Source of the DNA: Riptortus pedestris | Lineage: Eukaryota > Arthropoda > Insecta > Hemiptera > Alydidae | Direction: 5' to 3' | Length of the DNA stretch: 64,000 nt | Assembly: GCA_019009955.1 (NCBI GenBank) | Contig: CM032230.1 | Coordinates: forward strand, 8,424,001-8,488,000 | Shown: positions 1-11,772 of the stretch, in pieces | Numbering within the stretch: position 1 is the stretch's first letter | Layout of the letters: every line of letters starts with the position of its first letter | Program-made: the position numbers and the translations under genes | Notes under the pieces: model-generated | The model's database searches: none | Seen by the model: the letters and a program-made list of their open reading frames with translations, nothing else | Told to the model about the DNA's origin: nothing

Positions 1-995
1 ATAAGGAACTATAAGGTTTTTAAATCCCCGAAAAGTGACTGCAATCCAATGTTCTTTGAAGGTGGAACTGGTGGAGGGTTAACAAAGGTAATAAAAAAAA
101 AATTAAATAACTTTCCCTTATTCATTTTACACTCTGTGTTTCACATCCTTTATGATGCCTCTTCAGAGTTTGTACAAATAGTGTAAAATGATTCGAACTT
201 ATCACTGAGCTGGTGACATCGAGACTCCCAAGTAGATATAAGTCCCAGCCGTCACAGATGATGTGAAAACATGTAAGTCAAGAATAAAAGTGAAACGTGT
301 TTAATTTGTCTTTTCATCTATTCGCCTGCCCCAGTTTTCCTTCAATGAATATTAGTTTTTATTTTGTTAAACCCTTACTGAATAATTCATAAATTTAAAT
401 CATCAGGGTCATTGTATGCTTTGAATTAAAAAAAAATGTTAGGTTGCACTTATTTAAAATTATTCTGTCTGAAAGTGAGATTGTTTTAAATTTTAAAAAT
501 GAAAAGCCATATGTCCAGCTGTTGTGAGCTTTCTCGAGTCTTGGTCAATGCTTAGTTTAATGCTCCTTTTGTGTCTATACCCAGCAATTGATAGGCTTAT
601 ATATTACAAGCTTCGTTTATTGTGATTTAATCATTGTCTCTCATGTCTGTTTAAATTAGCCATTATGATACAGAAATTGATTTAGTAATTCAATTTTTTA
701 AGTTGTTATTATTGAATTTATGTTAAATTAAGGAAAATACAGTTGTGGCTTGCTTTATTGTGTAGAAAACTAAATAACTACATCTTATTTTTTCTTCGTT
801 ATTCTTTTCTTTTCTTTTTTTAAAAAAAAACAAAAACATTTGTCTGCTCAAAACTTGAAAATCAGAAGAGTTTCATTTCACTGATCTGTTCTATTGAAGA
901 AGTTGTTGAGCTGTATTTATTTATTATTATTTTTTCTTTTTTATGATTACTTTTATTTCTCGTTAATATTTCATGTTTATTTTGTATGAAAACAG
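1..995 (+). other. Intron or upstream sequence, no gene seen
   Basis: AT-rich, with many stops in all frames. If the candidate exon at 996 is real, this is the end of the intron before it. A GTAATA donor-like site at 87 follows a short glycine-rich open frame, but its phase does not fit the next exon. Confidence 0.5.
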
Positions 996-1058
996 GTGAT
1001 GCCACAATATATGTGGTCAGTGCTGCCCATGACGTTCTTCCTCAAACTCCTAAATTAA
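996..1058 (+). CDS. Ogt: Candidate upstream exon of O-GlcNAc transferase
   Basis: A 63 nt segment bounded by AACAG| and |GTAAGT. Of the three frames, the one that skips the first two bases is open and reads DATIYVVSAAHDVLPQTPKL, leaving one spare A at the 3' end. The next certain exon (7198) needs exactly one base from its predecessor: A+GT gives Ser, so the join would read [14 protein letters not shown]. The N-terminus of Ogt varies between animals, so homology cannot confirm it. The pyrimidine tract before the acceptor is weak. It needs two further bases of codon context from an exon left of the window. The splice sites and phase are seen; membership in Ogt is inferred. No start codon in this frame lies inside it. 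Confidence 0.55.
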   Translation: MMPQYMWSVLPMTFFLKLLN

Positions 1059-1390
1059 GTAAGTTTTTTTATTATTGCATTTCGAAATGATATTGTCAGA
1101 AATGCATTCTTCCAATGTTCCTTTATCTCCTAACTAATAAGGCGATAGGCTTATTTTTATGGCAGACTTTAATTTAAAGTCCCTAAGTTATGAAGGTTGT
1201 TCTTCATTTTTTTGTATATTCTCGATAATGGTCTTCTGTACAGATTGTACATCAAAAAATGTGCTGGGGTAAATGCTTGCTGTTCTTTTCAAAACTCGTT
1301 TTACCTGATAATGCTAGCAATGAGCCAATATTCTTTTTAAAAAAAATTATTTCATTAACTCAGTTCATTAAAACCCAACAAGTTTCATAT

Positions 1391-1590
1391 TAGCAGATTT
1401 GCATTAAGGGAAGTCTTCTATTGAGATTCTACTTATGACATGATTTTTGAAAATCTCTTCAAATGTCCATTGATCCTTTTTAAGAAATAATGATCGAGCT
1501 TTGTTCTAGCATCTGTTATTGCTCCAGAATTTTACGTAAAACTAAAGATCGAGTTTACTAATGACTGAAATCGGATCAGGAGGAGCAAAG
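1391..1590 (+). repeat. Element A, degenerate 5' part
   Basis: Starts AGCAGATTTGCATTAAGGGA and follows the element A order: CAAATGTCCATTGATCC, then AAAGATCGAGTTTACTAATG. It is strongly diverged and lacks the (TA)n tract, so it is an old copy. Confidence 0.7.
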
Positions 1591-2275
1591 GAAATAAAAA
1601 AAAATTGACATGTCTACCTTATTATGAGTTGCGTAAAAAAAACACAAACAAATTAATCAATTTTGTCCAAATTTAATTTATTATAATTGGTGTATTGGGT
1701 GTGCGAGTGTAAGTGTGTCAGTACACACATGGACATGTATTTAAAGTTACATTACATTACATGTCTTTAGTGGCTGCAATATAAATTGACATAAAATTCA
1801 ATTTATTTTTTTTCTCTGGTTGGTAATATAGACCTTTGAGATCTATAGCCGCCCCAAGCTTAATTTGAATGATTTGTGATCAGAGTTTTTACTTAGTAAG
1901 TGAGCTACTTGGCATAGAACCCATTAACCAAGGAGGACGTGGAAAGAATAGTCTAATTGCCCGGGGGAGTTCACACTGTCAGTCTGCTTGTGGACGAGAT
2001 CTAAGGGTGTCATAATCGTTGAGTCATCCTGAGGGGCTGTCAGACGTATAGTCATAAGACTCCCGCTGATCTATAAGCATTGTGGCACTAACTCACTCTG
2101 ATAGCAAACTCCTGAACCTAATATTCTCCCTTGGTGGGCACACCTATTTTTACCTTCATCTTATTGACGGTAAAGGTAGATGTACCCATGCCTTAACCCA
2201 AATGGCCACTGGCGCCTCACATCAAACTCAATATTTAACAAAAAATGTGACCAATAGGGTGATATGGCAAATACA

Positions 2276-2302
2276 AACACACACACACACACACACACAC
2301 AC
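2276..2302 (+). repeat. (CA)n microsatellite
   Basis: About 13 CA units in an uninterrupted run, within the less AT-rich block of this intron. Confidence 0.9.
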
Positions 2303-3610
2303 CTGTTTAAGGGCTGCATTTTCGTTGCGTACTAAATAGGATTGAAGGACATTTGAAGTTATTTTCTGGAAGTCATTGACAGTTTTTAAAGTTGGTTTGT
2401 TCAGGAATTAGTTATACAGCTCAACTGCCTTGAGAGACAAAGGTATTTTGTATCTGAAATACTTGGTAATGGCCAACAAAGTACTGTCATTTCAAATACT
2501 GTACTTTAAAATAATAATTCAGATAGTCTTTGCCCCAGGCCTCATCCCCCTTGATGTAATAACTCTTGGAAAGCTATTTTTTTTTATATATTCTGTATTA
2601 ATTTATATTTTTAATTGCCTAAAATCCAAAATGGTTGAGATATGGAGAGTTGAAGTCATATTTGTGAGTTCATATTTCTTGGAAACGTTTATCTGTAAAG
2701 TGTAAAAAATATTGTTCCTACCATTTTTATGGTTATTGGTAGATATTAATTGTTTGCATCTGTGAGCGATGTGTCCACACTGGCATATTAATATGGTTGA
2801 AGCTATTAACAGCACTGTTGCACACTCTGTCAGCTTATTAGTATTAATGTCATTGCCTAATTAACATAATGATGTACATAGACTAATTTGGGTCAGGCAA
2901 TCATGCTTGCAAGCTCTTGCTGCTAAGCCAGTCCAACTATTACAAATGTGCATATTTAATTAATATTTTTCTTTATTTTTGATAACCAATTTTTTTTTTC
3001 TAACTGAGTGACTCAATGATTTTATAATTTAAAGCATGTGTTTGACTTTATATATTATTAACATTTTGTTAAATAGTGAAAATTGAAAAAAAAAAAACAT
3101 TAATTTGCTATTGTTAATTTGGAATGATACTTTTGTATTGTAAAATTGATCAGGCAATCATTTTTTAAATGTATTATTTGTGTATTACATGGTATATATA
3201 ATATCCTTTGTAATTATTGTTTTTATAAATGTCTTTGAAAATAAAATTACATTATTTTTTTAATTTGTATTACAGTGAATAAAACGGTACAGTTTGTTAG
3301 TTTCTGAAGACTGTAGATGCTACTAGGTTTGATTATTCCCAAAAGTCATTGTATTTAGATGAAGCGATAACTGACCTTTCTGGCTATCGTACAAACAGGA
3401 TATGACAAGATCAATAAGTCGGCCAATATTATTGGAATTGCAGTATCCTAAGATGAAAATATTTGAAAATCCTGTGATGAACAATTAAAACTATACAAAA
3501 AACACCTCTTGAGTTTGAAGAGCTATTCAGGCTTACGTCTACCAAAATCGTGAAAAACTTTGTAGTTATCAAAGGATTCATGTTTAATATGATAAGAAAT
3601 AGGAATAAAA

Positions 3611-4146
3611 AGTCTGTCGCGGACTGTGTAAACTAAGTAGATTTCCCATGTTCTGATATCATTTCACCATATATTCTCTATTTTTAGGTAAAAAAACACA
3701 CACAAAAAAACAGAGATATTTTGAATTCTAGTCCCTCTTTTTCTAAACTCTCCTATTCTGGGTCTGATTTCAGCCATTATGGTCTTTATTGTTAAATAAC
3801 GAATATAGTGTAGAACAAACAATAATTTTTGAGTTAAGGACATAAAATCTTAAATGGCATCATCAAAAAATGTATTTACAAGTACCGCATCTAGTAAGCA
3901 TCTGTTGAAAGCAATATTTGGTATTTAAGCTTTAAATAAAGTGGTTCATTATATAACAGCTTATTGTTAATATGACCTGAGTAGAAGGCTGAAAACTAAA
4001 ATATGCAAATATCTTGGCTAATATTCAAGATAGTGAAAAAAATGTATATCACAATATTTATAGTAATTTAAATTTGCAATAGGATTCATTTTATACAGTT
4101 TTTTAATTCGACGTATAATAAAGGAGATATATTGGAATTTCCAAAA
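3611..4146 (-). repeat. Element A, reverse copy, long type
   Basis: Begins AGTCTGTCGCGGACTGTG and continues with the reverse-orientation landmarks TTTCAGCCATTA, TTTGGTATTTAAGC, GTGGTTCATTATATAACAGC and ATTTGCAATAGGATT. The expected terminal palindrome is missing, so it is truncated at its right side. Confidence 0.8.
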
Positions 4147-4293
4147 GTTTTGGATAATCGCAACTTGAATACAACTTCAATAGTGGTTTAAATTCAAGGA
4201 AATCTTCTAAAAGAAATGAATATGTAAAAGAAAAAAGTATAGTAAAGATATGAAGTCTGGCGTAATAAAAAAAACAATCCTTTTTTTTGGTTT

Positions 4294-4430
4294 GGGAGGA
4301 GGAGAGAGAGGGAGGGAGAAAAAGGGTTAGAGAGAGGGAGAAAAAAGAAAAAAAAAAAAAAAAATAAAAAAAAGGGGAGAGAGAGAGAGAGAGATGGTGA
4401 TGGTGGAGGGGGGGGGGAGAGTGAAAGAGA
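4294..4430 (+). repeat. Purine-rich low-complexity tract
   Basis: About 135 nt almost entirely A and G on the + strand (GAGAG, GGGAGG, A-runs and G-runs). Such tracts can form triplex structures, but nothing here shows a function. The reverse-strand reading frame across it is an artefact of composition. Confidence 0.85.
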
Positions 4431-5380
4431 AATTATACACACACATACACCACTAGTTGTAAAAACAAATTTCCTACTCTCCATTTAACCCCCCCCCCCT
4501 CCTATTTATTCAAAGAATTTCTAACAACATATGAACAGTATTTTAATATATATAATAAGGAAGTTATATCTCTGTATTGTCCCTGACTTGTATAACAAAA
4601 ATAAAAGTATATTGTCTTGTTTATCTCTGTTGAATAATGCATTATCTTCAGTTATTTGCAATTGATTTCGCAAACATATCGTAACTCATTTATATTCAGT
4701 TCATCTACTCTCATTATAATTCAACTTCTAATTGCTAAAATGCAAAAGAATTTAAGGGATTAATGGAAATTTGATTTTTTCTTGTGTAATCAATTGCTTA
4801 AAAAATGGGTAAGTAACATTATTTTTTCTTGTGTAAAATAATGGGAGAGAGAAAAAAACTAGGGAGTATTACTACAAACTATAAACCAATTTGGTCCAAG
4901 ATCAGTAAATGTGATTGAAACTCTTAATAATTTTCTAAAGTGAATCCAGATTAAAATTTTTATATCCATTTCATTTGATGAGCATTATTTTGTTTCAAGA
5001 TTCATGAAACTTTTAATTTTAATTTTTTTTTTTTTATGACAATATGGTCTACTTCAGTGGCTAAAGTTTTCAATATCAGTTTGTTTTGAATGTTGGGCAT
5101 TTCCCGTTTTCTTTTTGCTTTTGTAGGTTGAGTTACATAACGTTGTTGTAAATATGATGAATTTGAAGCACGTGATCTTATTTATGCGCATTCATTTCAA
5201 TGTATTCAAGCCCAAATCCATTCATTGTATATGGAACACATGTGTAAATCCAGGTGACGCTCTTGTGTCCTCTGTAGCCGAAAGATTTGCTCAGCTATAT
5301 GAATTATTACAACGAAATATTAATCACCACTCCCTCTTTTGTTAAGATGTAAATTTCTACACGTCGTGGAATAGCTATTT

Positions 5381-5677
5381 AGCAGGTTTCCCTTAAGGGG
5401 AATCAGCTGTTGAGGTTATACTCATGACGCAATTTACAAAAAATATTCTTTAAATGACCATCAATTCTATCATGGAGATGATAGAAAGTGACGTCTGTTC
5501 AAAACAATATATACATTTATTTACCTGCTAACACTTAGGTTGCAATTTTGGTTTGATTGCCGCCATATTCAATGTGTAAGACTTGAGACTAAATTAGTTC
5601 CTGAAATCGGTCCAGTGGGAGGGGGGTTTAGAAGGGCAAATTGGAAAATTCAAAATATCTTTATTACTATATGTCTG

Positions 5678-5741
<64 letters not shown>

Positions 5742-6042
5742 CAACCTTATTGCAAATTTAATTTTCTTTAATGTGCATGTGGGCTCAGGTTAGCCATATG
5801 AGTTAAAGCATTAGCCTTAATCTCACATGGTAAACCTAGAGTGGCGCGTTTGATTCTCGCCTGGGCAAAGGAAATTATTTAGTGACGAAATTCATTAAAT
5901 AATATCCTAAGTCCCACCCTGGCTAGAAAAGGGTAGTAACCTGTAGATAACTCGTCCCAGTTAGCCTTAGTTACAAAAAGTGGACGTTAATAAATAATAA
6001 TAATAATCTGCTAAGTTTACAGCCGTGCGATAAACTTTTTTG
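5381..6042 (+). repeat. Element A, interrupted by a SINE
   Basis: Starts AGCAGGTTTCCCTTAAGGGG; a long (TA)n tract runs 5680-5737 in an atypical place, inside the 3' half. A SINE (5781-6007) follows, then the A 3' end (CTGCTAAGTTTACAGCC) reappears at 6008. The stretch between GCAAATTTAAT and the 3' end is missing. Confidence 0.75.
5781..6007 (+). mobile_element. tRNA-derived SINE, near full length
   Basis: The head resembles a tRNA gene: GGTTAGCCATATGAG matches an RNA polymerase III A box, and GTTTGATTC is a slightly decayed B box (consensus GTTCGAATC). The body has ATTTAGTGACGAAATTCATT and CCACCCTGGCTAGAAAAGGG, and the tail is GGACGTTAATAAATAATAAT. The same order recurs in seven other places in the window. 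No coding potential. I see no clear target duplication here. Confidence 0.8.
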
Positions 6043-6069
6043 TATTAACATGCTCCATCTCGTCATATT

Positions 6070-7050
6070 AGCAGATTTTCCTCATAGGAACTCTTTAGGC
6101 CATACTCATGACTCAATTTTTTAAAAATTTCCACAAGTGCCCACCGATCCAACCTAGCATATTACTAAAATGAGGAAAATAAGGTCTGTTTAAAATTATA
6201 TATTGACATTGTTGTTCAGCATCCTTGTATGTAAAAAAAAATCACTTTTACAGGAGACATAAACAACTGATTAAATCATTCTGTAAATGAAATTATTGAT
6301 TATTATTACTTCCAATTACTTCAAAGTACAGGTGATTAATATAAAATAACTTTGAATATAGCCTTGAAAGAGAACATCAAGAACTATAAATTAATGTAAA
6401 TATGCAAAATTCAGGATTTATCATTTTTTTGACATACGAGGTTGCTGATCAACATTTATTTGTCTGTTACTGCTCTAGTGGTCGCAATTTTTGTTTGATC
6501 ATTACCAAACTCTATATTTAAACGTTCTGTGTAAAACTAAAGATCAACGTCTTTAACTGTCAAAATTGGATCAGTCCAATGGGACTGAAGGGGAAAGGGG
6601 GGTGGTGAATTTTGAAAATTCAAAATATCTCCTATTAAATATGTATAGAACCCGTATTATTGCAAATTTAATGTTTTATAAATATTGTTATATACATGTT
6701 TTCTCTATCTTCAATATTGACCGAAATGTTGGCATTTTTTTTAGATTTCAGCTGTCAGTATACGTCAACTTTTAGTCATTTCACTTTAAAAATAATAGAA
6801 TATATCATGAAGTGTCTTATTCCAAGCATGAATTCCAAATATTGTTTTCAATGGGCCTTTACTATGTGAGATGTGTGCAAAAAGTTAGTGTGATTACCTA
6901 TGTCATCAATTAAAATTTTCTTGACCACCCATTTCTACTTGTCAGATTTTTTATTTGGTAATAGAGAATATATGCTGAAATGAGATCAGTAGTATGTCAT
7001 TCCAACTTGTGGGAAATCTGCTTAGTTTACGTAGCCCCTGCGTGACAGAC
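6070..7050 (+). repeat. Element A, near-complete copy next to an Ogt exon
   Basis: Starts AGCAGATTTTCCTCATAGGA, has an extra unrelated stretch at about 6215-6425, and ends CGTAGCCCCTGCGTGACAGAC. It ends 147 bp before the exon at 7198, so it occupies the region where branch point and pyrimidine signals are expected to begin. Confidence 0.85.
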
Positions 7051-7197
7051 TTTTTGTGTTTTCTTTCTGACTTAGCCGGAACTCCTAAGGTCAACTACAT
7101 CATTAATATTATATTTTCTACTGTTTGTTTACCTTGTTTATATACTGTTGGATTGAGTCGAATGCTAATGCCCCTGTTTCTGTCGGGCGTGTCGTAG

Positions 7198-7348
7198 GTC
7201 TGTTGGAGCTCGCTCACAGAGAATACCAGGCTGGGGATTATGAGAATGCCGAGAGGCACTGCATGCAGCTATGGAGACAAGAAACAAACAATACCGGAGT
7301 ACTACTCCTATTATCGTCCATTCACTTCCAATGCCGGCGTCTAGACAA
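7198..7348 (+). CDS. Ogt: Ogt exon: first TPR of O-GlcNAc transferase
   Basis: Ogt transfers GlcNAc from UDP-GlcNAc to Ser/Thr of nuclear and cytoplasmic proteins; its N-terminal TPR superhelix binds substrates. This exon reads [10 protein letters not shown], then [20 protein letters not shown] and [11 protein letters not shown], almost identical to animal Ogt at the first TPR. The acceptor is GTCGTAG|GT and the donor GACAA|GTAAGT. It enters one base into a codon and leaves after two bases of the Lys codon AA|G, which the next exon completes. The preceding codon is Gly in human Ogt; here it depends on the upstream exon (Ser if 996-1058 is used). Identification is certain; the exact 5' edge is very likely. 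Confidence 0.97.
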
Positions 7349-7615
7349 GTAAGTACCATTATTTATCACAAAAGAAGGGGAAGTATTTCACTAAGTATTT
7401 ATTAGTGAATCCATTTCTCTACATGACTGATGTGAGTGTAAATGTTAATTTTCCAAAGTTAAAAAAAAGGAGTGGGCAGTATATTAGGTGAATAAGGAAT
7501 AACCCAGTAAAACAGGTTATGACTGGTTTGATTCAATACTGCAATTTTAGAAATTCATTTAATCCAAAAGACACATAAACAAACCAATATGCAAAGAAAG
7601 CATTATATAGAAACA

Positions 7616-8754
7616 CTAGCTCAAATACCCGGCTTCGCCCGGGAATTGATTTAAGACTGAATGGTGATGGTATTATTTTGGCAAGGGTTTACTTTGCACA
7701 ATACTCTGACATTTACCCGTCCCAGTGTTTAGGGCTAATACCCGTTGTTGGCATTTGTTAATAATAAAATTAATTTTTTATGTAAGTCTTCACTGTCCTC
7801 CAAATTGTCATATTTCATATTTTGTTATATTGTCATATTTCCCGTCTCCTGTGCATTATGCATAGATTTCAGTTATTAAGGACAAAATATCAACATAGAT
7901 TTGAATTAATTTTTCCAGGTGAGGTACCTCATAGTTCAAATTGGAATGAATTGTTGAGCATATCAATATTTCTACGCAAATTACTTGCTCCACACATTGT
8001 TCCTGGAGAAATGTATAAAACAAAAGTTAATCTAAATAACAAAGTAAACAACTTTTGTTATGTGCATGTTTGTCATAAAACAAATAGACAATGAAATATC
8101 GCAAATTTTTATTTTAGGCCTCCCTTATAACCCCCACTCCCATTCTAACCTAAAAATTTTAATATAGCTTATAATCATGGAAGCATTAATGCTAATTGAC
8201 ATACCGAGTTTTTTTAAGTTCGGTTTAATCGTTAGGGCACAATGAAATTCTTGACTCCCGCATTAGTTTATAGTGTATATCTCGTTTATACTTTGTTAAA
8301 AGACAAAAATGAATATGACAAAAGTTACTATAAATAACAAAATAAACAACTTTTGTTATGTTCATATTTGCCAAAAAACGAAATACCGCTATTTTTTATT
8401 TCAGACCTCCCTTACAACCCCCACTCCTGCCCGTCCCTAGAAATGCTGATATGGCTTGTTATAATGAAAGCATTAGTGCTAATACACATACCGAGTTTTA
8501 TTTATTTTGGTTGGGTCTTTTGTCCCAAATAAAATTGTCACTTCCGCTATAGGTTTTAGCGTATATCTCGTTTATAATTCGGTATACGAAGAAAGTGTAT
8601 ATAACAAAAGTTACTCTAAATAACAAAATAAACAACTTTTGTTATGTTCATATTTGCCGAAAACCAATAGGAAACAAAATATCGCTATTTTTAATTTCTG
8701 GCTTCCCTTATAACCCCCACTCCTGTTCGTCTCAGAGAAAATTAATATATATAA

Positions 8755-8798
<44 letters not shown>

Positions 8799-9025
8799 AA
8801 GTTGGGTTAGTAGTAATGTACATACCAAGTTTCATAAAATTCGGTTCATCCGTTTATGCGTGAAAGGTAACAAACAAACAAACAAATAAATACACAAACA
8901 AACACGCACAAAAGAAACAAAATGCAGTTATGGTGTGTATGACATGTGAAACGAAAAGTTATCGTGAAATTTCGTGAAAAAAATCATTGTACAGACAGAG
9001 GTTACAATTTTATATATATATAGAT
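7616..9025 (+). mobile_element. Element B, long copy with internal triplication
   Basis: Starts CTAGCTCAAATACCCGGC, with the palindrome CCCGGCTTCGCCCGGG at 7629-7644, and ends GTTACAATTTTATATATATA. Near the 3' end it has CGTTTATGCGTGAAAGGTAA followed by AAACA repeats. A unit containing AACAACTTTTGTTATGT and CCTCCCTTATAACCCCCACT occurs three times at about 290 bp spacing (near 8022, 8318 and 8601), but only once in the reverse copy at 62966-63511. No transposase is visible, so it is non-autonomous. Class unknown; the terminal palindrome and microsatellite end recall Helentron-type elements, but that is only a guess. Confidence 0.75.
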
Positions 9026-9372
9026 AAGGAAAAAACCCAGCTAATAAAGACACAGGTTTTGCAATGAAAAAATTGTATTAAATATAAGAACTGTTTCTTA
9101 TGATACTTTTTGTGCTGATTATGAAAAAAAATAAAGATAAATTCCAACAAGTATGGTTTCATCACAAATTACACATTTAATTTTTATGTTATATTTTAAC
9201 ATTTTTAATTAAATTAACGTTTGAAACACATCTTTTTTATTAAGAAAGTTTATTTTAAGAAAGTTAAAACATAGTTAACGAAATATGGAAAAAGAACACG
9301 AATTAATTCACAACACAACCCATATATTTACTCTCTGGTCTCCGACATAGAATAACCTATGTTTCCATGGTA

Positions 9373-10066
9373 AACTAATAATTGTTTATGTTCCTAGTAC
9401 ATCATTTGGCAGGTTATCTTGGGGCGACGTCTAGTGTTTCGAGACACACATTATTAATGTTATCCAGGCTTACCTCCGCCACAATATGTTTGGTTAATAA
9501 TTGTTTATGTTCCTAGTACATCATTTGGCACGTTATCTTGGGGCGACGTCTAGTGTTTCGAGACACACGTTATTACTGTTATCCAGGCTTACCTTCGCCA
9601 CAATAAGTTTGGTTAATAATTGTTTATGTTCCTAGTACATCATTTGGCACGTTATCTTGGGGCGACGTCTAGTGTTTCGAGACACACGTTATTACTGTTA
9701 TCCAGGCTTACCTTCGCCACAATAAGTTTGGTTAATAATTGTTTATGTTCCTAGTACATCATTTGGCACGTTATCTTGGGGCGACGTCTAGTGTTTCGAG
9801 ACACACGTTATTACTGTTATCCAGGCTTACCTTCGCCACAATAAGTTTGGTTAATAATTGTTTATGTTCCTAGTACATCATTTGGCACGTTATCTTATCT
9901 AGTGTTTCGAGACACACGTTATTACTGTTATCCAGGCTTACCTTCGCCACAATAAGTTTATCTTTGTACATCATTTGGCAGGTTATCTTGGGGCGACGTC
10001 TAGTGTTTCGAGACACACGTTATTACTGTTATCCAGGCTTACCTCCGCCACAATATGTTTGGTTAT
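9373..10066 (+). repeat. 119 bp minisatellite, about six units
   Basis: Units begin near 9414, 9533, 9652, 9771, 9890 and 9983. Each contains TTATCTTGGGGCGACGTCTA, GTGTTTCGAGACACACG and CAGGCTTACCTTCGCCACAA. The middle units are almost identical. The fifth lacks about 10 bp (GGGGCGACG), and the sixth lacks the GGTTAATAATTG portion. The outer units differ at the same few bases (CTCCGCC, AATATG), as expected if the array grew from the centre. Confidence 0.95.
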
Positions 10067-10630
10067 CATCTTTTATGTAAACCTGTAATTACAAAATAAC
10101 AAATAAAATATCTTTGTACAGCATTTTTTGCTTTAAAGTAAATAATATGTAAAGGTTTCAAAGTTACTCCAGTAAAATTATCATAGTTCATTGAATGGAG
10201 AGTGGTAGGTTTTACTAGTTTAGTCATATCCAGTTCAAATTGGATATGTTTCATGTCTGATCTTGTCTGTATGGCTACCCTTGTCCTCGACCCTCTCCAC
10301 TGTAATAATTGTCTATTCTTTGTTTACTGTTAATCTTCTACTGTTTGTCTTTTGACTCAGTGCTCTAAACTTATGAGGGATGGTTACGAAAACTAATGAA
10401 AAGGAAAAAGCAGCCTGATTGTCTTTCAAGCTTGTTTTAACCGGTTTTCTCAAGGGTAAAAAGTATCCTACTCACAAATCTCTTGTGGCCAACATGTTGG
10501 AAAACTTCAAAAAGTTACGAGTACAACATGAGCCTGAAAGTCCACTTTCTTCATTCACATCTTGACCACTTTCCAGAAAATCTTGGTGCTGTTAGCGAGA
10601 AAGAAGGATGAGATTTCATCAATATATTAA

Positions 10631-11772
10631 CACGTTTAGGACGGACTTCAAAAATGTGGTCTACCCACAAGTACGACACAGGGTCAATTGACCCCGTGGT
10701 GCAACTATCCACAAGGACGGCACAGGGTCAACCGACCCCGTACATATGTCCCCTTTTAATGCGCTACTACCACTCGAAAAATGAACTAAATTGCCATATT
10801 CAAACATTTTTTTACTCTTTGGACATCAAAAAATATATGGCAGCCGCAGGCCATGTTTTCATCAATTTTTTGTTTTGTGACTTAGAAATGAATATTTACC
10901 TTACATTTTTCACCTTTTCGAGAACTTTTTTTCTCCTTTGTGTGATAATTTTGGTGATCAATGAAGGATTTTAATTTTTGTTATACATTAAAATGGGTGA
11001 ATATGAATTAACTTTCAATTACGACACATTAAAATAAAAATTTATTAGTTTATAAAGATAAAATTAGAAAACGAGAAAAACGAACTAGGTGTTTAGTTTA
11101 AACAAATAATTGGAAAATAAATATAATAAAGAAATAATATGAATAAACAAATAATTACTATGTAATTAACAATTCTTCATTATCACAATGGTTAGGACAT
11201 AGATTTATGGCAGTTGCTGAAGCATTGTAGACAAAGTGACTTCTTGCTGCACACTTCAAAATACGTTCTAACTTTTTTGTCTGCTTCTTTAGAGGAGAAT
11301 GGTTTTCTTAATTTTTCGTAACACCCGAAACACTTTTTTAATAAAGCTAAATCCACTAATTGTCGGCCACGTGATTTGCACATTATACAGATTAATGTTT
11401 CAAAACGACAGCAATAAGTAAACTGAAATGGAAGGGACGCGTTCTATTATTTACCTAAGCCTATGTAAATAACAGAACAAGTGGTTCAGATGAAAAGCAC
11501 GGGAAATAACACGGGCTCTATGAGCCCGTGCCGGACTAAAGCCCAAATACCACTTTCCAGGCCGGCACGGGGTCATAAAGCCCCGTGCATTTTTCAATGA
11601 TATACGACGTTTTTTTTGGATTTGAAATACATAAACGTACTATTTTTAATTATATTTACTAGTACAAAGCAAAAACCGTCAAAGTATTTTTTGAACATTT
11701 ATCTTCAAAACTGACCCGTACTGGGAGACAGCTATGTATGGGGTCATTTGACCCCGTGCCGTACTGAACGTG
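10631..11772 (-). mobile_element. Non-autonomous piggyBac-like element
   Basis: 1142 bp flanked by TTAA at 10627-10630 and 11773-11776, the piggyBac target duplication. The ends are imperfect inverted repeats, CACGTTTAGGACGG against CACGTTCAGTACGG. Both subterminal regions carry GGGTCA-type palindromes (GGGTCAATTGACCC near 10681, CACGGGCTC/GAGCCCGTG near 11510, GCACGGGG/CCCCGTGC near 11565). Only the last exon-sized piece of a transposase is left, on the minus strand. The element is internally deleted and could move only with an outside transposase. Confidence 0.88.
11192..11383 (-). pseudogene. piggyBac transposase C-terminal cysteine-rich remnant
   Basis: A 63-codon open stretch contains KKCFGCYEKLRKPFSSKEAD, then KKVRTYFEVC and LCLQCFSNCHK. 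The spacing C..C, C, C..C, H is that of the zinc-binding cysteine-rich domain at the end of piggyBac transposases, which binds the element's own ends. The DDD catalytic part is absent. The stop lies where such proteins normally end. It survives inside the deleted element, close to the right-hand end, as expected for an internal deletion that kept the last coding bases. Confidence 0.8.

Larger units (their letters stand above)
1059..7197 (+). other. Intron between candidate exon and first certain Ogt exon
   Basis: A 6.1 kb intron, GTAAGT to GTCGTAG. It holds four element A copies (1391-1590, 3611-4146, 5381-6042, 6070-7050), a SINE, a CA repeat and a purine tract. The block 1830-2250 is less AT-rich, has no reading frame I recognise, and shares short stretches with 39250-39310 and 59070-59100 in reverse, so it is probably an old dispersed repeat. 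Confidence 0.6.

Noticed and set aside
1..86. Possible 5' exon with donor GTAATA at 87
   Set aside because: The frame compatible with the candidate exon at 996 has a stop just upstream, and the glycine-rich open frame ends in the wrong phase.
4194..4484. 96-codon reverse frame rich in Ser, Leu, Pro and Phe
   Set aside because: Produced by a purine/pyrimidine low-complexity tract.
7125..7197. Start codon at 7125 in frame with the Ogt exon
   Set aside because: The region is intron: it lies upstream of a good acceptor, and an N-terminus starting there would not match any Ogt. An alternative start cannot be fully excluded.
9373..10066. CRISPR-like array
   Set aside because: Units are directly adjacent with no unique spacers, in an animal intron.
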